Source: Candidatus Tenebribacter mawsonii (lineage in GTDB: Bacteria > Cloacimonadota > Cloacimonadia > Cloacimonadales > TCS61). From it: a stretch of 6,328 nt of DNA. The position numbers and the translations under genes are program-made. The stretch lies in contig JAVCCD010000227.1 in the NCBI GenBank assembly GCA_030765665.1, positions 1 through 6,328 on the forward strand, in the 5' to 3' direction. A model generated the notes under the pieces. The model searched no databases and had not been told where the DNA came from. It was given only the letters and a program-made list of their open reading frames with translations. Each line of letters starts with the position of its first letter. Position 1 is the first letter of the stretch. Shown piece by piece: positions 1-6,277 of the stretch.

Positions 1-78
1 AATACTTATCCCGCAAATAAAAAACAGCAAAAGCAAAATCCAATACGCAAAAGTGGTGCTCTCCCGGGCTTGTTCAAC

Positions 79-111
79 AGAGATTCAGTGCCGGATTGGC
101 ACGGAATCTCT
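79..111. repeat. GC-rich imperfect palindrome, REP-like hairpin downstream of the beta-helix gene
   Basis: AGAGATTC (79-86) pairs with GAATCTCT (104-111) and GTGCC (88-92) pairs with GGCAC (98-102), with one mismatch (87 with 103) and a 5-nt loop (93-97). That makes 13 pairs. It begins 29 nt after the stop codon of the beta-helix gene. Neither strand has a clear T-run after the stem, so a standard intrinsic terminator is unlikely, although it may define an mRNA 3' end. The surrounding 56-110 is about 56% G+C by hand count (31 of 55), far above the rest of the window, and includes CCCGGG at 63-68. This looks like a dispersed intergenic element rather than native AT-rich spacer. A further GTGCC copy at 123-127 could pair alternatively with 98-102. 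I see no supportable gene in 1-140. Confidence 0.5.
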
Positions 112-140
112 TATTATGTTAAGTGCCATCTTCTTCTATT

Positions 141-2501
141 TTATTTCAATAATAACATACGCTTAGTTATCGATTTAGATGGAGTAAAAAGTTTATAAAA
201 ATACACTCCGCTGGCAACACTTTTATTATTATTGTCTTTACCTTTCCAAATAACTGAATGAGTACTTTTCTCGAAATAACTGTCTGCTAAAGTCTTCACC
301 ATTTGACCTTTGATATTGAATATTTCTAACTTTACTCTACCGGATTCTGGCAGATCGAATACTATCTTAGTTTCTGGATTAAATGGGTTAGGATAGTTGG
401 CTAATTGATAATTAACAATTGGTAATTCATTATATAATACTCCTACTGTATCCGCACCAAACTCATAACAACCCATGTCGATTATAGCGATTCCATCATC
501 ATCTCCATCCCACACTCTTTGATTATGTAAAAGATCCCAAGGTGGCAGGAAAATGCCCATTGTATCAGGTATGCCTGTATCAATGCAAGGAGAAAACTCT
601 GATAGTTGATATAGATCATTACCTGATAACATAAATAATGGATCTTCGTCTATGTTGCCTTCAAGCCAGTTAATAATGGCTTCATTGGGTGGATTACCAG
701 GATAGATCGCACCTTCTCCACCTTCTATATTGCAATATTCAACATTCAGGATAGAAGGTATAGTAGGCCAGTTACCAGTATTTATTTCATATTCGTAATC
801 TGATTCGTTATTATAAAGAATGTTATTCCGAAAATCAATTTCACCGAATATACCAAGTGGGCAAACATGTGAAGTATTCTGTGTAAATGTACAATTATTT
901 ACTTCTACCGAACCAGGACTACTGATATAAGCAATATAATTCCCATTTATTGTAGAATTATTAACAAATGAACAGTTACTAATTTTGATATCAGGAAAGC
1001 AATCCTGTTGTGCTGAAATTTGAATTGTATAATATTCTTCATCAGGAAAAGGTGGAATATCCGAATTAGAGAAAACACAATTTTCTAATTCTAAATAATC
1101 ATCCACTTGGCAGTAAAAATTAGAAATAAATTGATCAGGACCTATTGAGTCGTTATTATCAAAAACACTGTTTTTTATAACTGCATTACCACCATCCAAT
1201 GAAAAACCAGATGCTTTTTCTGAGATGTTGTTAAGTATATTTAAATTATTAATAAAAAGACCATAACACCTGTATAAGTCAACTGAGTAATGAGAGCTAA
1301 TATTATTTTCTTCAATTAATAAATTATTCAAGTTAATATTATCACATGATGATATACCAATTACATCTAACATTAATTGACCGGAAGATGTAAAAGTGAA
1401 ATTCTGTAAATCACAATAGCCCTTTTCTGATCCCATACCATATGTTTTTTCAGAGTAATCATTCAGAAGAATTGTATTATCCATATTCTCGCCAGTTAGA
1501 TTAACATATTTTTTACCGCCTAACGGAAATATCTGATCGTTCAATTCTCTAGAGTAAGCACCAGAGGAAACATACACAGTTTTAGGATTAAGGCTGTCTG
1601 ATTCAATTTTTTGAAGTGCTATAGCTATAGTTTGTAAAGGTTCTTCGGGATTTAGGCCACTATTACTATCACTTCCATTAGTTGAAACATACAAATCATG
1701 GTTAATTTTTTCTAAGAAATAGTTTTGTATATCGAAAGTAAGAACTCCAGTACTTGATGTTTGATGATTATAACGTGCATAGTAATTAAAATCATCTTGA
1801 ACTGTAAACGTATCAATAATAACTTCTACATCATTCACTGCATCAGATACAAATATATCCATTATACTACCAGCGAAATTATTATATACACTACATAAAT
1901 TCACCGGATCAAAAGTTACTGTGGATTCATATAATATATTTATTCCACCACCTGCAATTGCTTGGTTATTGAAAATACTTACTCCAGATAATTCAACAGT
2001 TGCTCCTTGAATTTTGATTCCTCCTCCAGAAACTGCTGAATTATTATGAATTCTGCTGTTAATGATACTAACTGATGGAGGAGAATTTGGATAGGGTGTA
2101 AATATTAAGACTCCCCCACCTAATCGATATATATCTCCATACATAATTGAACCAGACCCATTTGTAATTGTAAAACCACGCAGAACAGCATTTACTTCTT
2201 CATTACCTATTATGACGCATGAACCTTGCTGATTGCCATCAATAATTGTAGTGGAAATATATGTTTCATCTCCAGTAAGTATTTCCAGACTTGCAACTGT
2301 AATGTTTTTTCCATTATAGTTTACATTTTCAAAATACCTACCTGGATATACCAGAATTGTATCACTATGAACAGAAGCATTGATTCCTTCCTGGATGGTT
2401 GTGAAGTCACCTGAACCATCCTGGTTTATGTGCAAGGTTGTGGAGTTAAGCAGTGAGCAGAAACTTACTAGAGCAAACAACAGACATAATTTAATTTTCA
2501 T
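141..2501 (-). CDS. Exported double beta-helix protein with T9SS type A sorting domain
   Basis: Predicted secreted or surface protein of 786 aa, without a recognisable catalytic motif. Seen: a signal peptide about 1-20 (MKIK then a hydrophobic run; Cys15 follows Phe, so no lipobox); a first right-handed beta-helix about 21-215, opening with GDFTTIQEGI and YPGRYFENV and followed by Asn/Gly-rich coils; a linker about 216-268 (VIIDTFTVQDDF, then YYARYN); a second beta-helix opening at 269 with DLYVSTNGSDSNSG, a DUF1565-like start, and running to about 590; an end cap 619-682 (DPLF, SPCIDTG, DMGCYEFG) like choice-of-anchor-Q proteins; and a T9SS tail 702-786 (NYPNPFNP, KGQMVKTL, SVASGVYFYK, RMLLLK). 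Such helices often bind polysaccharide or protein, or act as rigid surface stalks; no lyase or esterase residues could be identified. It lies 78 nt after the protease gene on the same strand, has its own ribosome binding site, and shares the helix start and tail with that protein. The structural call is firm; the function is unknown. Confidence 0.9.
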   Translation of the reverse strand: MKIKLCLLFALVSFCSLLNSTTLHINQDGSGDFTTIQEGINASVHSDTILVYPGRYFENVNYNGKNITVASLEILTGDETYISTTIIDGNQQGSCVIIGNEEVNAVLRGFTITNGSGSIMYGDIYRLGGGVLIFTPYPNSPPSVSIINSRIHNNSAVSGGGIKIQGATVELSGVSIFNNQAIAGGGINILYESTVTFDPVNLCSVYNNFAGSIMDIFVSDAVNDVEVIIDTFTVQDDFNYYARYNHQTSSTGVLTFDIQNYFLEKINHDLYVSTNGSDSNSGLNPEEPLQTIAIALQKIESDSLNPKTVYVSSGAYSRELNDQIFPLGGKKYVNLTGENMDNTILLNDYSEKTYGMGSEKGYCDLQNFTFTSSGQLMLDVIGISSCDNINLNNLLIEENNISSHYSVDLYRCYGLFINNLNILNNISEKASGFSLDGGNAVIKNSVFDNNDSIGPDQFISNFYCQVDDYLELENCVFSNSDIPPFPDEEYYTIQISAQQDCFPDIKISNCSFVNNSTINGNYIAYISSPGSVEVNNCTFTQNTSHVCPLGIFGEIDFRNNILYNNESDYEYEINTGNWPTIPSILNVEYCNIEGGEGAIYPGNPPNEAIINWLEGNIDEDPLFMLSGNDLYQLSEFSPCIDTGIPDTMGIFLPPWDLLHNQRVWDGDDDGIAIIDMGCYEFGADTVGVLYNELPIVNYQLANYPNPFNPETKIVFDLPESGRVKLEIFNIKGQMVKTLADSYFEKSTHSVIWKGKDNNNKSVASGVYFYKLFTPSKSITKRMLLLK

Positions 2502-2505
2502 TTTT

Positions 2506-2511
2506 TCCTCT
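2506..2511 (-). promoter_or_regulatory. Ribosome binding site of the beta-helix gene
   Basis: The minus strand reads AGAGGA (2511-2506), then AAAA, then ATG at 2501. The spacing of 4-5 nt is a little short but workable. It supports the ATG at 2501, which is followed directly by a Lys-containing signal peptide. The site is 5 nt from the foot of the hairpin at 2517-2559, close enough for the hairpin to affect ribosome loading. Confidence 0.7.
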
Positions 2512-2516
2512 AAGTT

Positions 2517-2559
2517 ATCCTAAGCCCTATTCTAATCATTAAGAACAGGGCTAAAGGAT
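2517..2559 (-). promoter_or_regulatory. Intercistronic hairpin just before the second gene's ribosome binding site
   Basis: In the minus-strand RNA, 2559-2555 pairs with 2521-2517 and 2552-2542 pairs with 2533-2523. One strand has two unpaired bases opposite one on the other, and the loop is 8 nt (2534-2541). The stem has 16 pairs, including a G-U pair (2546 with 2529) that would be an A-C mismatch in plus-strand RNA. This suggests the minus-strand transcript is the functional one. It starts 20 nt after the protease stop codon. No U-run follows, so it is a poor intrinsic terminator. It is better read as an mRNA processing or stability element, or as a modulator of translation of the downstream gene, whose ribosome binding site lies 5 nt beyond the stem. 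Confidence 0.6.
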
Positions 2560-2579
2560 AGTGCAATTAAATCATAATG

Positions 2580-5500
2580 TTACTTAAGAAGCAACATTTT
2601 TTTATTCAATGTTTTTTCACTTGTTGTTAACCTGTAGAAATACACTCCACTGGCGACTTGCTTTTTGCTGTTATCCGTTCCATCCCAAATCGCTTGATAA
2701 TGTCCTGAATTCTTATTCTCATTAACAAGAGTTCTGACCTTTTGCCCTTTGACATTGTATACATTAAGTTCAACATCTCCATCATTTGCTAGAGAATATC
2801 TTATTGTCGTCGTCGGGTTAAAGGGGTTAGGATAATTCTTATCCAATGAAGTCTTGATGATACCAGGTGTATTATTGCCGGAATCTTTTAACGAAATCAG
2901 ATAATAGCGATCTTGTGATTTAGAAAAATCAAGTTTCCTTTTGTTCCCTACATCATTAAGATTTTCCTTTATCGAGTAAGTATCTATTACCATATTCTCT
3001 GATCTTGCAGTATAGTAGAGTTGAAATTCAACTGAACCAGGATCAAATGCCATAGAATCATTAAGAACATAAGCACAGATTTGAACCAGAGAATCTTCAA
3101 TTACTTCTGCACCCATACATTCATTGTCTACAAAGATACCTATCTCTGTTGGATTACCCAAAGCTTCAGGATCGAGTTCCACGTATACTGGTATGTAATC
3201 TGCTTCTTCAATGTAGGTAAAGCCTTCAGCGGTTGATCTTGTACTTTTGGGAACAGAACCTCCACCTTGTTCTCCCCAATAGAAGCTACAATCATTTGTA
3301 CAATTAACAACCACCAGATCTCCATAGTTTAATGTCCAATTACTTGCACCAAGCCAACCTAAGGCAGTTTTCGTCAGTGTGAAATCTTTTGTTTGTATCA
3401 TATCAATATCATCCAGAACTGCTTCGAAAGCATCTAAAGGTTTCATACTGACTTCCGGAAAATATCCTATCCAGTTTATCCTACCTTCAGGTAACATCCC
3501 AGCTGTCAAATCTATAGCGGTGAACTGTGACTCAAGAAAGCCTGTTACATCAAGATCAAATGATTGAAGCATAGACACTTTATAACCCTGAGCACTTGTG
3601 AATTCGTGTAAAGGATTAGTAAATTCTTCTTCTCCTTCATCCCATACAATTGATTGTCCTGTTCCATTTCTAATCCATTCCACCTCATCCAAAACTGTAT
3701 TGTCCCAGATATCGTCTAACCAATTTTCTGCTAAATCGGCATCGAGTGAAGTTGTGTTGATGACAGGGAAACACATCCAATTTATAGTTGAATCCAATAA
3801 TTCAATAGTCTCATTCTTATGATCAATTGCTCGTACTGCACCTATATCTGAAATGGTTCCATCCGGATCAAAGATGGATGGATCTCCAGTGTCAATAAGT
3901 GGTGAATAATCTGCTTCAGTCCACAATGGTTTATAGTTTGCATCAACTAATGGACCTTCATTTATATTGCCTGTTCCTGTCCATCCCCCCTGGATGTCGG
4001 AATAGGTAACGGTTAAGATGCCACCATAGGATTGAGAATGGAATATTTGATCTTCATCATTATTGTTACCCCAAACAAGGCAGTTATTCATTGTTATATC
4101 TCCGGCTAAATGATAAATCCCCACATATCCATCTCCGCTCCAACCATTATCACAAACCGAAACGTTTTCGAGAATTAAATCTGCCCCAATTCTACTCATT
4201 GATATTCCAATTTGATTATTATCATATACAGATACATTTTTTAAAATAATATTGTAACCTGAACAATAAACTGCACCCGCACCATTATTAGAAGTTGTAT
4301 TCAAATTATCAAAGACTTCTACATCCTGGACAATCATATCTGAACTATAAATGTGTAGTCCTGCACCTACACTGGCTTCATTTTCTGTTATTTTAAGTTT
4401 CTTTAATGTCGGGCTACTGAATTCACAACGCACTCCCCCCAACGATCCACCTGTAATTGTGAAACCTATCAAACTCGAATTGAAGTCTTCACCACTCATA
4501 AAAGTAACAACTCTACCATTATTATTTCCATTTATTATTGTATTATCAATATAGGCTTCATTATTGCTAACATAATAAAAGGATGCGACAATAATTTTTT
4601 TCCCATTGAAATTTATGTTTTCAAAGTATTCACCTTCTAATACAATGATAATGTCGCCATCGACTGCTGCATCAATGCCATCTTGTATTGACGAATAGTG
4701 AGTTGGTATATAGATATAATTGGGTGCTGAAACATCTAAATCAAAATCTATGTTATCTGTATTTTGATTTGCTGTGATCTCAACTCCAGTTATACTTTCG
4801 TCATAACCAAATAAATAAGCTGATACTTCATATTCGCCGTTGTACAATTCAATTTCGTAATAACCTGTTGCATCTGGATGTGTAGTTTTATTACCTGCAG
4901 TTATGGTCACATCAGTTATTTGACCATCTCCACTATCTAGAGAAACAGTTCCACTTAACAAACCATGACATCCGGGGGGAGAAATATTGTAAATCGGAGA
5001 ATTATACATTGTCCAACTTCCATATAATTCTGGGAGATCATACCACGTAGATGATGCCCCACCCCAACCAAAGTTAATGTGAAAATAGTCTACATCTTCA
5101 TCATTAATCTTATAACCATCACAAACAACAGCATGACCTACATTACCATGGTGTATATTAACAATGGCAGGTTGAGCTGTCTTCATATTAGACATAAGAT
5201 TCGCTAAATACAAACTAGGTAAATTCGGTATATAATCCGCTGTATAGTAATTAAATTTATCAATTAAAAGATCTGTATAATCTGGATTATAGTTCCAGGA
5301 AGCTCCAGAAGAATAATTCATTTCATATGCAACTCCTGAAGTATAGCACAATGCAGCGATTTCATCATCTGTGGGAGTTGGGTTGATACTATTGTAAGTA
5401 TATCTAAGATCATCTAGATAAGTATTGAGTGGGGAGAAATTACCCTGAATTGAGCTGAATCTGGGAAAATTATTGTCTGGTCCAGCTTCTTGATCAATAT

Positions 5501-6179
5501 AAACTTCACTTGGTTCTCCATCCATCGAAATATAACCATCATTTCCAGTTGTCCAAACCCTATTACCAATATATTCGTGATAATTCAAAATTTGTGATAT
5601 TGCAATAGCAACACAACCAGCCATACTTCTATTACTGGTAGCGGGATCTATAGGGCAGAAATCATCATAAATTCCTCCTTGATGCCATTCTGTTTCAATC
5701 CAACCCCCAGTACTTGTACTATTGTTAGGTGGCCAATACTGCCATTCTCTTTGATTGAAATAAGTAGTGTCTTGAGTAGTATAATACTCCCATAAATCAT
5801 TCTTAATCAGAACGTCAGGTAATGTCCCATTATTCATTGCATCAATTCTTTCGATCATATCATTCAATAGCATGTGATACAAAATATTCTCAGGATCTGA
5901 ATCATAATCAAAATCATTCTGTACTGAATAGCTAATGATTGGTTGAATATCAGTGTTAACTGATAGAGCTATAAATCCTAATGGTGAGAGATTAGCAATA
6001 TAAGCTACTGTAGTTTTCTTATCATCTTTGAATTCGACAACAGCGTCAACATCTAATGAATCATGATACATTTCCAAATAGAATTCAGCTACATCAGTTG
6101 CATCGTTAATACTTGCTGGTACTGCGAATATTCTCAGACTTATTGCAACTAAGAATATTAATAAAATAGTCTTTTTCAT
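2580..6179 (-). CDS. Secreted C10 (streptopain-like) cysteine protease fused to a beta-helix and T9SS sorting tail
   Basis: Predicted exported cysteine protease, 1199 aa from the ATG at 6179. Seen, in order: signal peptide 1-19/22 (MKK, hydrophobic run, IFA-VPA); Spi-like propeptide about 24-95, with the typical GFIALSVNTDIQPIISYS stretch; C10 peptidase about 143-395, with catalytic Cys189 in MAGCVAIAISQ, His349 in VGHAVVCDGY and the NFGWGG motif at 369-374; carboxypeptidase-regulatory-like sandwich 405-482; right-handed beta-helix about 487-785, ending in a SPLIDTGDP/DIGAVRA cap; a module repeated twice about 795-970; a sandwich-like segment about 990-1065; T9SS type A tail from N1115 to K1199. 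In the C10 family the propeptide keeps the Cys-His dyad inactive until processed, so this should be a zymogen crossing the inner membrane by Sec and the outer membrane by T9SS. A GTG at 6215 would add 12 residues, but it lies in the leader hairpin loop and lacks a ribosome binding site, so ATG 6179 is preferred. The protease call is firm. The role of the C-terminal modules (adhesion, substrate binding) is inferred. Confidence 0.93.
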   Translation of the reverse strand: MKKTILLIFLVAISLRIFAVPASINDATDVAEFYLEMYHDSLDVDAVVEFKDDKKTTVAYIANLSPLGFIALSVNTDIQPIISYSVQNDFDYDSDPENILYHMLLNDMIERIDAMNNGTLPDVLIKNDLWEYYTTQDTTYFNQREWQYWPPNNSTSTGGWIETEWHQGGIYDDFCPIDPATSNRSMAGCVAIAISQILNYHEYIGNRVWTTGNDGYISMDGEPSEVYIDQEAGPDNNFPRFSSIQGNFSPLNTYLDDLRYTYNSINPTPTDDEIAALCYTSGVAYEMNYSSGASWNYNPDYTDLLIDKFNYYTADYIPNLPSLYLANLMSNMKTAQPAIVNIHHGNVGHAVVCDGYKINDEDVDYFHINFGWGGASSTWYDLPELYGSWTMYNSPIYNISPPGCHGLLSGTVSLDSGDGQITDVTITAGNKTTHPDATGYYEIELYNGEYEVSAYLFGYDESITGVEITANQNTDNIDFDLDVSAPNYIYIPTHYSSIQDGIDAAVDGDIIIVLEGEYFENINFNGKKIIVASFYYVSNNEAYIDNTIINGNNNGRVVTFMSGEDFNSSLIGFTITGGSLGGVRCEFSSPTLKKLKITENEASVGAGLHIYSSDMIVQDVEVFDNLNTTSNNGAGAVYCSGYNIILKNVSVYDNNQIGISMSRIGADLILENVSVCDNGWSGDGYVGIYHLAGDITMNNCLVWGNNNDEDQIFHSQSYGGILTVTYSDIQGGWTGTGNINEGPLVDANYKPLWTEADYSPLIDTGDPSIFDPDGTISDIGAVRAIDHKNETIELLDSTINWMCFPVINTTSLDADLAENWLDDIWDNTVLDEVEWIRNGTGQSIVWDEGEEEFTNPLHEFTSAQGYKVSMLQSFDLDVTGFLESQFTAIDLTAGMLPEGRINWIGYFPEVSMKPLDAFEAVLDDIDMIQTKDFTLTKTALGWLGASNWTLNYGDLVVVNCTNDCSFYWGEQGGGSVPKSTRSTAEGFTYIEEADYIPVYVELDPEALGNPTEIGIFVDNECMGAEVIEDSLVQICAYVLNDSMAFDPGSVEFQLYYTARSENMVIDTYSIKENLNDVGNKRKLDFSKSQDRYYLISLKDSGNNTPGIIKTSLDKNYPNPFNPTTTIRYSLANDGDVELNVYNVKGQKVRTLVNENKNSGHYQAIWDGTDNSKKQVASGVYFYRLTTSEKTLNKKMLLLK
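2583..2837 (-). repeat. T9SS type A sorting-domain segment, paralogous to 144-398
   Basis: Encodes the last 85 residues of the protease: NYPNPFNPTTTIRYSL, an FlgD-Ig-like strand set (VELNVYNVKGQKVRTLV), IWDGTD, VASGVYFYRL and the terminal KMLLLK. The same elements are encoded at 144-398 at the end of the downstream gene. DNA identity is local: 199-218 and 2638-2657 match at 18 of 20 positions (encoding ASGVYF), and 376-398 and 2815-2837 match at 20 of 23 (encoding NYPNPFNP). In the family this tail directs passage through the T9SS and is usually cleaved or used for surface anchoring. Confidence 0.88.
3294..3785 (-). repeat. Internal tandem duplication of a module of about 100 residues within the protease protein
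   Basis: Residues 799-824 (INWMCFP, then SLDADLAENWLDDI) and 901-925 (INWIGYFP, then PLDAFEAVLDDI) share INW, FP, LDA and LDDI in the same order, offset by about 102 residues. Each is followed further on by a similar beta-strand pair (QGYKVSM in the first copy, YGDLVVVNC in the second). This indicates two diverged copies of one small domain between the beta-helix and the C-terminal sandwich. I do not recognise a named family with certainty. Strand-rich structure and surface exposure are inferred. Confidence 0.6.
4446..4694 (-). repeat. Beta-helix opening module shared with the downstream gene
   Basis: This segment encodes residues 496-578 of the protease (IQDGIDAAVDGD, YFENINFNGK, GFTITGG). 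It aligns with residues 34-115 of the 786-aa protein (2157-2402; IQEGINASVHSD, YFENVNYNGK, GFTITNG), with about 40 identical residues in 83 and one single-residue gap by hand alignment. It is the first cap and first coils of a right-handed beta-helix. The similarity is mainly at protein level, so the duplication or module shuffling is not recent. Confidence 0.8.
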
Positions 6180-6185
6180 TACGTT

Positions 6186-6193
6186 CTCCTTTT
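6186..6193 (-). promoter_or_regulatory. Ribosome binding site that fixes the protease start
   Basis: The minus strand reads AAAAGGAG, then AACGTA, then ATG at 6179. The AGGAG core (6190-6186) is 6 nt from the ATG, which is ideal spacing. The next residues (MKKTILLIFLVAISL) are a textbook signal peptide start. No comparable purine box precedes the in-frame GTG at 6215, so the longer reading frame is not the likely protein. Confidence 0.85.
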
Positions 6194-6202
6194 GTATTTC
6201 TT

Positions 6203-6221
6203 GGTTCTGTAACACAGAACC
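6203..6221 (-). promoter_or_regulatory. Perfect 8-bp leader hairpin or operator upstream of the protease gene
   Basis: On the minus strand GGTTCTGT, a 3-nt GTT loop and ACAGAACC form a perfect 8-bp inverted repeat. It lies 12 nt upstream of the ribosome binding site, within the predicted leader. As RNA it would be a compact stem-loop that could protect the 5' end or affect ribosome access. As DNA it could be a small dyad operator. There is no following U-run, so it is not an intrinsic terminator. The alternative GTG start at 6215 sits in the loop and the second arm, which argues against that start. Confidence 0.5.
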
Positions 6222-6247
6222 CTGTTTATTTACATTTAACTTTTTAT

Positions 6248-6277
6248 TTTATATACAATTACAGATCATTGGGTAAA
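6248..6277 (-). promoter_or_regulatory. Candidate sigma-70-type promoter for the protease gene
   Basis: On the minus strand TTTACC (6277-6272, four of six matches to TTGACA) is separated by 18 nt from TATAAA (6253-6248, five of six matches to TATAAT). This would start transcription near 6241 and give a leader of about 60 nt that contains the hairpin at 6203-6221. The region is very AT-rich, so matches of this quality can arise by chance. No TAnnTTTG box of the Bacteroidota type is present on the minus strand between 6180 and 6328, so a Bacteroidota-style promoter is not supported. Confidence 0.3.

Noticed and set aside
1..87. Minus-strand frame with a hydrophobic stretch (TTFAYWILLLLFFICG) running off the left edge
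   Set aside because: There is no ATG or GTG start in frame after the TGA at 85-87 and no ribosome binding site. The hydrophobic look comes from an A/T-rich run read as Leu, Phe and Ile codons.
1..198. Stop-free plus-strand frame from the window edge to a TAA at 196-198 (includes KSGALPGLFNRDSVP)
   Set aside because: It runs about 58 nt into the antisense of the beta-helix gene and through the palindromic patch, and shows no domain. It could be the end of a converging gene, but a chance open frame across a repeat is more likely.
141..200. Lipoprotein signal for the beta-helix protein because of Cys15 in its leader
   Set aside because: The residue before Cys15 is Phe, which breaks the lipobox, and the Cys lies inside the hydrophobic core and not at its end. 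(The leader itself is encoded near 2440-2501.)
2226..2414. Plus-strand open frame of 62 codons
   Set aside because: Antisense to the well-supported beta-helix coding sequence, with no domain or ribosome binding site; a shadow frame.
141..2501. Calling the beta-helix protein a pectin lyase or pectinesterase
   Set aside because: Only the helix opening resembles those enzymes. I could not identify their catalytic residues, and this fold is common in non-enzymatic surface proteins.
2517..2559. Reading the intercistronic hairpin as a terminator separating two transcription units
   Set aside because: The stem is followed by AACTTAGAGG and not a U-run, and there is little room for a separate promoter before the ribosome binding site.
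3140..4554. Several open frames of 61-74 codons on both strands (3140-3325, 3379-3567, 3598-3822, 4351-4554)
   Set aside because: All lie inside the protease coding sequence in other frames and have no recognisable protein features.
6180..6215. Twelve-residue N-terminal extension of the protease from a GTG at 6215
   Set aside because: The GTG lies in the leader hairpin and has no ribosome binding site. The ATG at 6179 has AAAAGGAG at 6-nt spacing and begins a standard signal peptide.
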